From contig JAEEVR010000017.1 of the NCBI GenBank assembly GCA_016290995.1, positions 1 through 47,998 on the forward strand: a stretch of DNA of 47,998 nt, in the 5' to 3' direction. The position numbers and the translations under genes are program-made. The notes under the pieces were generated by a model. The model saw only the letters and a list, made by a program, of their open reading frames with translations, made no database searches and was not told the DNA's origin. Positions 9,801 to 19,800 of this stretch are shown piece after piece (the stretch's first letter is position 1; each line of letters starts with the position of its first letter). The DNA comes from Treponema sp. (GTDB lineage Bacteria > Spirochaetota > Spirochaetia > Treponematales > Treponemataceae).

Positions 9801-10865
9801 AATCTCGCTAGATTCCTCAGGCAAAGAGGCAAAGTACTTGTAATTCTTTGACAAGCCGCTTTGGTCGTATGTTCCGTCCAAAATTTTCTTTACGGTTTCA
9901 ATGTCATCGTCGTCAAGGTCAGAAAGATTGTAGCTGCCGTTAAGAATCTTTTTAAGCTGGGCTGTTTGCAGCGAGTCGGAGATTACAGAAATGCCGCACG
10001 CTTCGGCGATCAATTGCTTTAAAGAGCTTTGAATGTAGCACTTGTCGCTTACGTTTCCGGCCGCGTCAGTCAAATACGGGAATATGTAAAGGCTTACAGT
10101 GTCACCCACCGTGGCGCCCTCGTACATCTTCATATAGTTTTGATAAAGAACATAGTCTTCGCTTGCCGCCGAAGGAATGTCCGTTTCTGGGAAGTATTTT
10201 GCGATTGTAACTTCCGTTCCGCCGGCTGTTTCAAAGCCTTCAAACGTTGTCTTGGCAAGAGAGTTTGTGATTTCTGAATAAACACCGCTCGCGTCCTTTT
10301 TAAATACGCGGATGTCCATTTGCTTTACGGTGTGGTCGTCGGCGATTTCGCCCTTTATAGTAACGTCGCGTCCGTAAGCGGCCGGGTCGTCGATGCTGAT
10401 TGAGTTTGGCTTTGTGACGCAGAATACGGGCGGAGTGTTGTCAACGTCAAAAACACGGCTTGCCGTGCCGCTGACGCGTCCCGCTCCGTCGTAAGCGACT
10501 ACGTCTACTGAATAGGTTCCGTCCTTAAAATTCAACTTGTCAAGGACAATGGACCAGTTTTTTCCTGAAATATTTGTTGTTTGCGTGGTCGTCTCGCCCG
10601 TTGCCGTGTTTTTTATAGTAAGAACTACTTTATCCAAGCTTTTATCGTCGTTGGCCACGCCGCCAATGACAAAGTCTCCGCTTACGCTAGTAGAGCTTGC
10701 GGGCTGTGTGATTGATACAGTAGGAACGGAAGTATCGATGCTTTCGCCCAAGCCTACGTCGCAAGAAGCAAAGGCAAAAACGAGCGCTAGGGCCCCGCAA
10801 AGGCCCGCAAAAAGAGAATGAACGCTAAAAAATTCAGACTTTTTCATCTTTCTATTTATCGTCAT
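819..10865 (-). CDS. Giant Ig-like repeat lipoprotein (3348 aa) with C-terminal propeller-like region
   Basis: The predicted product is an exported, lipid-anchored surface protein. A signal peptide runs through residues 7-34 and ends in a spirochaetal lipobox (AFASC, lipidated Cys 35). The mature start, CDVGLGE, is shared with the upstream paralogue. Residues ~40-2850 are an array of Ig-like/cadherin-like modules, recognised by a recurring D(N/T)xxP linker, a [IV]T[IL]xxP strand, G.V...D...[IV] and a closing G...YA.D.AGN. At least a dozen modules are visible, with more divergent segments between them. Residues ~2850-3348 change character: repeated GFAF, HTALAYGP, VAVMVW, VHIAAYD and DIWYAYL strands suggest a beta-propeller or lectin-like cap. 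Asp-rich loops such as DVNGDGVSD resemble calcium-binding sites. ATG 10865 is preceded by AAGGAGG at good spacing; a second ATG at 10847 is possible. It is the last gene of a three-gene operon, starting 15 bp after the previous stop. Adhesion or a stalk-like structural role is inferred only. Confidence 0.85.
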   Translation of the reverse strand: MTINRKMKKSEFFSVHSLFAGLCGALALVFAFASCDVGLGESIDTSVPTVSITQPASSTSVSGDFVIGGVANDDKSLDKVVLTIKNTATGETTTQTTNISGKNWSIVLDKLNFKDGTYSVDVVAYDGAGRVSGTASRVFDVDNTPPVFCVTKPNSISIDDPAAYGRDVTIKGEIADDHTVKQMDIRVFKKDASGVYSEITNSLAKTTFEGFETAGGTEVTIAKYFPETDIPSAASEDYVLYQNYMKMYEGATVGDTVSLYIFPYLTDAAGNVSDKCYIQSSLKQLIAEACGISVISDSLQTAQLKKILNGSYNLSDLDDDDIETVKKILDGTYDQSGLSKNYKYFASLPEESSEIGSSSPLAMSVNANNSPMYEFGGYVFDKDDPKFAEVSSGGNASIKVTAGLDGNEVKANTIRAYFYLCDDTGDREEVEPSYSSDNTDPAKRFDIKDGDTLVQNLPDSKTVSNATYNITLPNSMAAGLHYLMVATGEDTAGNRLYSAATYAFMVSVTGDAPKVEFDDQFFINAAAVDKTKSAAYSATINIADKSGADQKGTIKEHGNWVKVTPILYKGYAKTKGYLKDEDILETLPVIKYEESGITKVADGAYKIEVPMNKFDLTGDKLFDNYTVALKVQAKSQGATSEETTYIFWADNAAPALAIGAPARAEGQSESDPIYIFENDKNITATTTAGVTSYSYKMSGTWSDLSGSGTSEIWYRWDDAVTTLPAPSVVWTAATGTAVADKTYYKKQGQGLYLAETAIAMGASVSGMYTASISGWTAIPAAPKSVSRANWNQSVPQTNSSGKKLSVVAIDQAGNLSAVATVSNITFDFAPPAITIPTIAEYYKKSDATGGKYQFTVGIADASGIKSLDVKAYINGGTTPVNAATNPYGYSIAISADKTSATITLLDTGASDGKWRFEATATDTADRSSQKEFAFTIDTVAPERVGSIVIGESGSIDDWFNSENLTIKGRYKEMTSGLDKVEYAMTPYGETTSVSGTEVIGGTVGDEISYALSPVGFKEGQNSLSIHALDLAGNDSGESVYIIQVDTTAPTAETAWYTYDGQSFTAAAGNVMANGTDSGAKDMTVYGTVSETLSGLKDFALTINGTVVSSSVQFTKDDLTSGTADAYKNASWAAYAAADNKAYTGFKATISAATFKTLPSGSVDLYVLAHDIATNETKQRKFGISLDNDAPVITIMSPQADSSVNGTVAFSGIVDDNALSEVKGYWSLNDDASIDESGTPPRDHDAGLTGTSNWSLPLATSSVDATSKKITFVDGTEYSGATKDFYLKIYASDKAANSTVKVQKYTIDPQKDRPVITLTTAKLSGMEDGKPVWFESTKIEGTIEDDDGVDEFSYSIDAGANWNPITVTGGSWIADLQNDNEYTILFKVKDKAGTEFVSVKSDGADKYLAPVLVGTDSRFDGGDTRLYLKVDTKRPEFENLVYKVSAAAAGTYDWADSSDHKKLGTVGGQRKFIQLEFDAKDANGIASVTATINGVSYTGTVGALTSGVYPCVITGIDVSALDSEAYSLSLEIKGTFESDVTTEPLPVIVDNTAPAVTKISPDLNTVHGNITVYGTVDYAKEIKYALGLSADKANKPADADYADIAGAGLTWFLYFDGQVSTASESHNKTFERYIIDEAVEEVCSDGVKRTATYDSINTSKKFDAIVPIYVWIKATDDVGNVYEEPQLVNFDPQGGRPSFTYSNPEKDQARIGGSVKLYGGVDDDEGVVAAFLQIISKDHTLSGYTGGTDWGTVEYNADGSVKTFTLKVNDLDYLKAAGYNVYKRKDYDPANKIEWNGSGDPNDYGVLLDVKGTAWSLTINNNEEFNPSSEGSESKTNALAVCGYAYDGGKFNLPQYRTMVVDADSPRISGQYLKQYESGASQAKASREYSEGIYVSGKWTLEFDLTDGDIIKKIYVGQSDSKADDAKTAAEAARESDTSGPDVLVKPSWCYVKTGTSGSGYHAKLDDMTPDSGVGSKYLYVLFADEKGNYSNFAFAVHYDNVNPAIDASKLDIDKDIHNSNGYYSIGASVAENTYGNKNQSGFDKFVVYFKRGSKIYDPMVSKKISGVDNPDNWADVSSLAPAADGLYWFDQELDARDSANLNILKLKAKNGHIHAGGLVKIGGAVYVIKSLSSDGLSVTLDNQIELAYTAAQFAYGLVVDNTKNEIGSGIRNDEGYGYGYPASIMNSDSDCMVEYAHMQGTVCNLTAKINSRNIPDGKIDVHYTAYDRAGNYSKGSVAEAYVSNNAPRLANVTVKSDFNYDGAYDGAYETQQLYETSWSTWEEAEKEVFMGDFDDAGNPVRALVAAKGDVILVPEVMGGNGDIKWNCLYAGSASPSADEKISTDTPAAENEDRTVNNIVLPATSLKTATAGLGKYVINILDSTEGGAQKAVINLCMNNDVNDSVKPIGKTKRFYWKSLANNSVYTTKEGGAESLDDLQGHIELGDQPKVSGKVVFKGTAYDNAGIAKISLTIPGFGLSAATAATCDFTKPLATRWTQTTLGDLATNGYHFALDADDSGNVKERYNNAGHFVSWTLELDTEKYNGGTAPAKNGVEFVLSVTDKNAKASEKTSGATTVYATTRQAEKGKYYAEARFAKDDKTSPYNDANYSSDEFSVIGAAQASELSGVNKYAVTPVAANYTMDIVPYITRVKTSLSAVNAKNGVTDRSSLGAYPVYVYKNSTLTGITDSVTKKNEDVEIYGFNLAGAKYGSTDLVRTAKEGAYGTGYVTLNSENIKQGAFKLTVGGIDTSNNTNNNDAHGSYTGTNIDDEGELIKKGGDYDIYKNYYNRQPNNANNNNLTDDIAFDVWQLNAYAAAPMYGNVENPQMKIQPFGKTVEKQAKSDSLDNFTPGGGGTVATDGKIGFAFANASSAFSMPNSDHSWTYWNYGYTNIRHTALAYGPDGYVWASAAGQDVNGDGVSDMFYLESTHWRESGGVGTSGNHLPRDTKIHSACKLEDLSIGASKETAKTFLDRIQSPSIAATTHGLYMAYFDKLQSTVRYRAGAMTGTYNDDWQTGVVTSSVWAPNGESKRTRYWQFKNGFFKNHATTEWMTYDESLKYVQVVSTSASPNVCIAAIDGGATRANDVAVMVWCDGSKVSYAYTSGDPMADNGETGDAKRLAAAWTTVDDIFGGKVKGGDCKCQIAVDSAKGVHIAAYDEKNSDIWYAYLEDYNDPDNAKVCKVDSYNSTGEYLTIDVALDESNNPIPQIGYYSAGSSRPKFARWNAAKGSIKTLDADKMQGADEYNSYTGNWEVTNVPTQSAVRVSDEANKVKQNINVGVWKDAGGKLAYSTKNGLATGAVGTSDCHVASGMNTTDNYGDVYGNGTRNAVLGYMWGDSADAFIETAQRKD

Positions 10866-10880
10866 TTTTGCCCTCCTTCC

Positions 10881-13800
10881 TTAATAGTCAGTATCCGGTG
10901 TTCCCGTAAGCTGAGCGGTTTCGACGTAGCCCCTTATTCCGTCCACGCGCTTGTAGCCCAAAACGGCATTTTTCGTTGTATTTCCGTAGCAGTTGGTAGA
11001 GCCAGCCGGTTTTGCAGTCGAATTCGCTATTACCCCCGCATTTTTCCAGACGCCAACATTCATGTTGTCTTGCGGAACACTGCTTGTTGTCGGAACAAAG
11101 CCTACATCCCAAGTACCGGTGTATTTTCCATTGTCGTCAACTCCGTTGCCAAAAACGCCAGCCTTTGCAAGGCGCGCGAATTTTGGAAGCTTGTCGCTGG
11201 AAGCGTAATAGCTTATGTATGGCACTGGAGCGTAAGTTGTTGTTTCCGCCCCTTGAGCGCTGGTAACCACAACTGCAACATCAAGGTCAATGTTTTTACC
11301 GACGCTTCCGGTGTCAACGCGGCAAATATTTGTCGCGGCGGTTTGCGCATAGCTTGCAAGATAAGCGTACCAGAGTGTACCTGTGGCGGAATCTTGAGCC
11401 GCAATGTGAACGCCATTGTTTTTGTCAACCGCAACCTTGCAATAATATCCGTTGGCCTCATTGGCGCCAAAAATTGTTTGGATTTTCCAACCGGCGCCGA
11501 CTGTTTGGCCAGTTCCAACACGTTTTGCGCTAGGCGTATCGTTATAGGCGTACCGCATAACGTTTGCAATTGAATCATACCAAACCATTACAACAACGTC
11601 GTCGTGTATCGTGGTACTATTGGGAATATACTTGCCGCTAGCGCCAGAAAGCGCCGCGATGCTGACATAGGAACCGCCTTGCGGATTGCCGCTGGCGTTT
11701 TCTTCTGTCACAATTTGACAATTTGCGACGCTAACAGCGTATGTATGATTGTCAACTCTTTCTTTTGCTTTTCCTAAGTTTACAAAGTTTCCTGTATTAC
11801 CGTCTCTTCCGTCACTATTAACCTTAAATTCTTCGCTCAAACTTGATCTAAAGCGGATTTCTTTATTAAAGGAGTCGTAGTAGGCAAGGTAAACATTGCT
11901 TCCCGCAGAGGCGATGCAGGGCGACTCGTGTTTGTTGATTTCGCCAGTGTAAACGGTAGTAGAACTAGTCTCGCCTTTTTTGCCCAATTGGCCTGTCATT
12001 TCCAATTGAGCGCACTTCTTTCCGTTGTTAAGAACACCGGTTCCTGGGCTTCCCCACAAAGACGAATGGAAGGTAAAGAAGTCAGCGTAACCGTCTGAAG
12101 AATCTGCGTCGGCAATCGTCGCAAAAGAGTTTCCGTTTCCATCGTAAGCCATAGAAAGCGAGTTTTGCGTATCCGAGCCCATATGCCAATATTCGTAAGA
12201 ACTTGTCTCTCCGGGCATGGCAAAGGTATTGTCACCGTCGCCGTATCTAAAGGCAAAGCCTATCAAACCATTAGAGGGATTAATTCTCATAATCGGAGAA
12301 CTTATTAATTGATCTCCCAAGGTTGCGGCGCTACTGTTCAACTGCCATACATCAACGTAAACCTTGTCGGTAAGCTTGTCGTTTGTGTCGTTTGGCTGCA
12401 AATTATAAGCCTTTGTGGCGTCGTGCAAGTTGTTAAGCGAGTCAACGCTGTTAACAGTGACTTTAAGACTGGCGCTTTCTGTCATGCTCGTTTGGTCAGA
12501 CGGCGCGTTTTCGCGCTTGATGTTAAAGCCGCTGACTGTAAAGGTTTCAGCCACTGAGTCTTTGTAATATACTGGCCAGTGGCCCTTGGCGGTGCGGGAA
12601 AGCTCAACGCCCTTTTCGCTAAGCATTGTTGTAAGGCCAGTGATGTATGGCACTATGTCCACCTTTAAGGTGTCGGGTTTTTTAGTCGAGTCAGTGTTGC
12701 CGCTAACGTTTTTTTCTGTGGCGGTGGGCAAAGCGTATTTTGAAGTTCCGTTAAGGCCTGTCAAAGCCGTTCCGCTTGCGCTTGTCAAAACCTGGTCGCT
12801 GGCGTAAACGTCAATCTTTACGTCTGTGTCGGCGACATTTGTAATATAGCTTGTGTCCCAAACAAATTCCCAGTCGGCGCTGTGGCCGTCCTCGTCGATG
12901 CCATTGTCAGTTACTGTAAACTGCACGCCGTTATCGACAAGCTTGTTCACATTGCTCCAAGTCTTTGTGGCAGCGTTGTATGTTGAGGCGATGTAGCCCT
13001 TGCCGTTTCCTGGCTCGGTTGTGGCGGCTTTTGTCATTCCCGCGCCGGCAAAGTCAGTGTCCATAACGCCAGTCGTTCCCTTTTGGATGTTGACGTAAAT
13101 GCGGTAAAGCATCTTTTTATCGCTTACAGTTCCGCGCAAGACGATCTTTCCGCTGACCTTGTCGTCCGTGTCCATCTCGGCGTTTGTAGCGCCGGCTGTT
13201 GCGTTAAACTTATCCGACGGCAAGTCGGCGCTAAGGTCGATGTGGCCGGCCGCAGTAGAACCGTTCCAATAAACGGAGTTGTTGGGGTTGCCTTCGCTGT
13301 CCGCCGCGCCTTTTGCCTTCCAGAAAAGGTTTTCGCGAGTTATGGTGGGCTCTTCTGTATCGTTCAAGTTAACTGCCATGTAAATTGTGGCAGTCGCTGT
13401 GTCGGTTCTAGAGTCAAGGGCTGTAATATTCGTAGAGCTTGCCGGAAGCGACGCGCCTTCGGTCTGGTCGTAGAAGATAAAGTCAAATTTGTGCGGAGCG
13501 TTTGCCGCAGTGTCGCCAATGCTCAACGAACTAAAGTCGCCGACTTGGATCGCAATCTCGCCGCCGCGCGCTGTCGCATCGCTCTTGGTCTTGTCTTCCT
13601 CTACGGTCTCAACCAAGGGTTTCGCCGTCGCGTTGATAAGAGGCGTTGTTATGTTGGCGCCGCTTGTGATCGCGGTTCCGTTTTTCTTGCTAATCTTGTA
13701 GGCGTAGTAAATGTTTCCGTTTCCGCCAAGGATTTCGGGCTTGATGACCGTCATGCCTTTTGCGGTAAGGTAGGCTTTTGTGGCCGATCCAAGAACGGCT

Positions 13801-16800
13801 TCAGTTACGGCGCCGCCGTAGTTGTAGTCTTGGTTCCATGTCAAAAGCTCGCCCGATTCAGGATACGGCTTGGCCTTTTCTATGCTTTCGTCGCCAAAGT
13901 CTACGCTGTTGTCTCCGTTCAAATCGGTGCCAAGATTGATTCTTGCAATGCGGGGCCTGTTGTTGCAAACAGTCGCGTCAACAACCGGAGATTCGGAAGA
14001 GTCGCCGGCGCAAGAGTAGTTTCCGGCCTTGTCGTAGGCAACGTAGTGAATCTGCACGGCGCCGTCGGCGATGTTCTTTGAGTAGATGCTGGCGTTCCAA
14101 ATCCAGCTGGTTCCGTTTTGGGTCAAGGTTTCTATCATCAAGTCGCCGTCGTCGTTTGACGGGCTGTTGTAGCCGTAGCCGTAGCCTGCAGTTGTTTTCC
14201 TTGTTCCAGCCGTTCCTTCGTTAACTTCGTTGTCAACGACATTGGCGATGGCAAAAAGGGCGGCGTCATTTTTTGGCTGGTCGTTGTCAAGCTCAACTTC
14301 TGGCTGACCATCTATAGTTACCTTTGTTTCGCTATCTTTTGACGTAATTCTATAAATTGCGCCTCTAAGTTTTACCAAACCGCCAACATGAATGTTGGGG
14401 TCGGCGCTTATCGTTAAGGCATTGCGAATGTCTTTGTCTCGGCCTACACTTTGGCTCGTCCAATAAAGTCCGTCTTCAAAGGTCAAGCCTGTTGTCGTTC
14501 TTCTGTTGCCGTCCGCTTTCTTTGAAATCATCGGGTCAAAGATTTCCAAAGGTTTGCCAGAAGCGTCCTTTCCGCGAGTAAAGTAGAAGGCCAAGCGCTC
14601 AAAGCCGGACTGCTTGGTTCCGTCGTCTGCGTTGTCTTCGCTTACCTTAGAGCCAAAGCTGTACCAGCCGTCAGACTGCTGAACGGTCGTAGAAATTGAA
14701 TAGCCGTCGGCGCCCTGAGCGGCCAATTTTGGCTTTTCGTTGTCGTAGCTTACAATGTAAGACTTTGCGACCTGGGCTCCGCCCTTTCCGCCCTTGTCCT
14801 CAAAGAAAACGTAAACAGCTTGGCTTCCGCAGCCTGTGCCTGTTTCCAACGGAAGCTTTATGTTTACGGTCTTGTAAAGGCCGCCTTCGGGCGTTCCCGT
14901 GGCTACAGTTTGGCCAAGATTTGGTTGTCCGTTTACAAAATAAGTTACAATATTGTCTGCCTTTGTCGCTTCTTGGATCGTGTCGCCTTTTCCAATCTTT
15001 ATAAGGCCCATGCCTTGGCCGTCTGTCAGCTTAAATGTCAAGAACCACTCGCCCTTTACATAAACGCCGTCCTTGTAGTCGCGTCCGGCGGTGGCTGTGG
15101 CGGACGTTCCGTCGGCTCCAAACTGCTTAAGGTACAAATCCTTAAGCGAAGGATTGTCGCCGTCGATTTCAAAAGTCTTGACTTCTTCTTCGCTGTAGTT
15201 GGCGCCGTCATAAGAGCGGACGCGAATTGCGGCGGTGTATGTCGTGCCGGTCGGCGGATTGATTTTTCCGTTCTCGTTCAGCTTAATTGACCAAGAGCTT
15301 CCGTTTACTGTTGAAAGCATCGCGTAGTCGGCGGGATCGGGAGCGGGAGTTGCGCTTCCGTTCCAAACAGTGGAAACGTCGCTCATCTTTACAACGGTAT
15401 AGCCCTTTTCTTGCAAGAAGTTCCAGTCAGCGGCAGTCGGGAACGATGTAATCGCGCCGGCGCTAGACTCACGGACCGCCACTTGAGCAAATACTTGCTG
15501 GATTGTGGGATGCTGGGTGTCTTTTGCCTTGGCGCCGCCGTAAATCTTTATGTCCTCGCCCATCGTCTCACCGTTTTCGGTTGGGTAAGAGAATGAAACT
15601 TCGGGCCTGTTTCCCTGCGGGTCAAACTTAATCAAGTACTTGTCTTCGATATAGTTTCCAACCGCGTCTTGGGCTTTAACCCAAAGGTAAACGTCAACAA
15701 TTGAAGTAAAGGTTCCGCTGTCGATTTCGGCGTCGGTTGCAACATGCAAGTCGTCAACTATGTATCGCCTTAATGTTTTTGCGTGAGTTTCTTCTTCTGT
15801 GGAAACGCCATTGTCAAAGTAAAGGTACCACATCAAAGAGCTCTTTTGGCTTATAACGTCGCTAGCCGTGTAATCGTCATGGCTTGCGTCGCTTCCGCTA
15901 AGCTTAAACCAAAGCTTTTCGGCGCCCCTTACCGTTCCGTATGGGTTTACGTTGCCGGAAACAGTTTGGCTGCTTGAAGGCGCGATGCGGGAAATTTGCG
16001 GCTTTTCGTTGTCAACCTCTACAGCAAAGCTTTCTTCCCTAAACATGTCGGCGTTGTCATATACGGTGATTTTTCCGTCATAGCTGCCGCTGTGCCATTG
16101 GCTGCTTTCGCTTTCGTTAACGTCAATCGGTCCAACAGTCACAAGGCGGGCGCCGTTCAACGCCGGGTTGTTGTCGTAAACGTCAGCGCCGCCGCTGTTT
16201 TTAATCTTGCTTTCGTCGTCAGGATAAGCTTTTGAGGCAATCGTCAAATTGCCGGCGGCCTTGCTGTATTCCGTTCCGTTAAAGACAAAGTTAACTTTAT
16301 CGTCGTTAATGCCGCTTTGATCGGTGGCGTAGAAGAAGAGCCAGAATTTATTGCGAGTTCCGCCGACAATTCCGAGAGCGGCGTCAAACTTTTCTTGGCC
16401 GTTTTCAATAACCTTGAAAGACTTGCTGAGAATTAGCGGCTTTTTGGTGTCAATCTGAATGTAAACGGTCGTGTCGTCGCTGTCAGTCTTTCCATAGAAG
16501 TCTGTGGCGTCCTTCTTGATTTTTGGGCGGAGCCAAGTCTTGTTGTCTCCAGTTCCGTCGCCGGAAACAAATTCCGTTCCCTCCGCGTCCGTAACCTTGA
16601 ACAAGATGTCATGCTTTCCGTCATAATCGTTTCCGTCGCCAAAGAAGTCAAAGACGCCGCTTGTAAGGTTAAGCTGTGTCCAATTCACTCCGTTGTCATC
16701 GGAGTATTCCAACTTAAGGTTGGTGAATCCGTCGTCGTCTTCGACTTTTCCGCGAATCCTAGAATCGTTCTTTTTCCAAACGTAATTGCTGGCGGTCATC

Positions 16801-19800
16801 GCGCTGATGTCGTCCGGAGCGGTGATCGTAATAATCGGCCTGTCGCTGTCCGGGTTTACAGAATAATCAAAAACCGCGATCGTTTGGTTCTTCGCTTTGT
16901 CCGCGGCCTTGATTTTTATGTAAATCTGCTTTGCGTCTCCAATAAATGGATCGCCGTTGGCAAACTTGTAAACTTTTTCATCCGCATCGTAATAGCTAAA
17001 CTTGCACTCAGGAATCGTCCAGTTATACTTTGAGCCTGTGTTCTGGTCTGTGATGTCTGTGTCGCTTGACAGAATCGCGGCGGTGTTGTCGCTAGAAAGA
17101 TAAATGCTTATATCGTCAAGCTCTTTGTCGTCGCTTACGCTTCCGCTAATCTTTAGCGTTCCGTTTACGCTCTTTGCCTCGGTTGGAACGGGGCTTCCGT
17201 CAGGCTTTGTAGTGGGAATCGTTGGATCAACCGTTCCGGCGTTAACGGCCTTGTAGTCGGCGATGCTTGTGTCGGGCGTGTTAAGAACGATTGACGGCGC
17301 CTCAACGTCGCTGTCAAGGACAAAGACTCTGTCTTTTGTTGTCTTTTGCGCTTTGTTTGAAATGGAAAGGTTAGCGTCACCGGGCGTTCTCAAAGAGGCT
17401 GCGGGAATGACGGCCTTCCATCCGGTAACCGCGTAAGACTCGCCGGGCAAAGCGGTCCATGCCGCTCCAATGTAAGAGGATTCGCTCTCCAAGCCTGTGT
17501 CCGTCGTCCATTCAACGCTTGTGGGCGTCACTTCCGTTCCGGCGATTTGCCAGGCAAGGCCGGCCACGCCGCTTAATGGGCAAGAGACCGTTCCGTAAAC
17601 TGTCATCGCCTTTTGGCCGTCGGACATGATGATTCCTTCGGCCTTGGCAAGGTCAGCGGCGGCGGGAGAGGCGGCGTATGTGTACCAAGCCGCGGCAAAA
17701 GCGGGTTGGCTTTGGTCAACGTTTATCGCAAGAAGCTCGCCGGCGCTTTCGTTTCCGGCCTTGTCAACGGCTTTTACTGTAAGCGTGTTTGCGGTCAACA
17801 AAGCGCCGTTGCGGACGCTTTGCTCAAAGCCGGTCACTGTAAGCGTAAAGGGAGTCGTTCCTGGAGCGGCTTCCAAAGTCTTTTGGCCTTGGATGCTCTC
17901 TGTCGCGCCGACGGGCGTCAATGCGTAAGAAATCTTGTCCACGCCGCTAGAGCTGTCCGTCAAGTTTCCGTTAAAGACAAGGCCTGTCGACGTGAACCAA
18001 GAGCCTTCCCACTTGGTCCACTTTGTCATGTCGCTTCCGCTTCCAACGGCGATTTTTGTTCCGTTGATGTTGGCGGGAGTAGTGAACGTTTCAAATGTCG
18101 GAGCGATTGTGTCAACGATTCTTGTCCATTCAAGAGCCGTCGCGTCGCGGCCAGCCGAATCCTTGGCCGCAACCTTAAAGTTCCATTTGCCGTCGCTTGT
18201 TCCGTCGGACTTTAATCCAATCGCGATGGTGACGGTTTTGTCATTGGCTTGAGTCTTTGTAAGGGTGTAGCCGTTGCTTCCGCTTGCAACTTCCGTTCCG
18301 TTAAGCGTTGCTGTAACAGTCACGCCGCTAGCGGCGATCTTGTAGGAGTCGCTGGCCTTGGCGCTTATCGCAAAGTCATGCTTGACGCCGGACTCATCCT
18401 TGGAGTCATTCTCGTTGTAATAACCGTTGCTGGCGGGCTCGCTTGTCAATTCAACTTTTGGAGCCTCAAAGTCGTAGTTCAAGTTTGTTCTTCCGGAAAC
18501 GGCGCTCAAATTTCCTACAGAGTCAACGCCGATTACGCGGAATATTTTATTGATGCCTTCCTCTATCTCAATCTTTTGTTCCCAAGAAGTGCTAGAGGCG
18601 TTTTGGCTGGCGCCGTCAACGAGAGTCCAAGTCTTTCCTGCCGTTCCATTCAACGACAAGGTGTACAAGCCTGCCACGCTTGTCGTTCCCGGCTCAAATT
18701 TGTCGGTGTCCACAAGTCCGTAGCAGCCGGTCGCCTGCTTTTCGTAGTAGTCGGTTCCGGGAACATAGTAGCCCGCGGCCGCCGTCCAAGAAATTGACGG
18801 AGTTCCAGTGTCGTCGCTTGTGTACCACAACTTGCGGGTGCCGGAACCGCCGATGTCGCTCCAAGTTCCAGTCGGCGTGATGTATGTCTTTAATGTTTCG
18901 TCGTCCTTTTCGTAGCTGGAGAAGTCTTCGGTAATCAGCGTCTCGGTCGCTTTTGGAGAGGCCAAATTCACTTCCGGCTTTTTGTTGTCCGCCCAGAACA
19001 TAAAGACCTTGTCGTTGGACCATTGCTTGTTTCCGTCGCCGTCTTTGTAGGCGCCGCTTGCAATAAGGGCAATCGTATAGTTCTTTTCGCCGTCAATGCT
19101 AAAGGCAAAATCCTTTATAGGAACATCCAAGTAAAAGCTGTTGTCTGGGTTCTTTACGATTTGGCTTGTATATGTTTTTTCAACAGTCTTTGCGGGAGTG
19201 TAATTGTCGCGGTAGCCCTTGGAGGCAACGTGGTCCGCGTAAATCACGCCTGTGACTTTCACGCCGTTTTGCTGGATTTCCACAGACTCGTCTTTAATGT
19301 CAATTCTAAACTTGTAGTCGCCGCTAGACTTTACTCCAGCTCCGTTGATATAGAACATGTCGTTCGGCGCGGTCAATGTAGGCGGCGTGATTGTAACGGC
19401 TACCTTAAAGCCGTACTTGTTTCCGCTAAGCGCGGCCAAATCGCAGTCGTTTTCATCCTTTCCCGTGGCCTCAAGCAAATAAAACTTTCCAGCGTTCAAA
19501 GAAGGAAGCGTTACGTAATAAGACTGGCTTGTAACGGATGTTCCAATGTCCTTGGTCTCCTTGTTTGTCGCGTCGCGGACAAGGACGGCTCCGGTCGCCG
19601 AACTAAAGGCAAGGGCTCCCTTGTTTCCGCTGCTAGAGGAATCGTAAAGATTAACGACAAGGGTCTTGGGCAAAATGCCCCAACCGTCGCGGCCGGCTTT
19701 TAAGGTGATTGTCACCGTTCCGCCTGTGTTGACGCCAACCCAATTTGCCGTTGGATTTTCGTAGCCGTTAAAGTCGTAAGTCGGATTGTTGTCCGAGTTG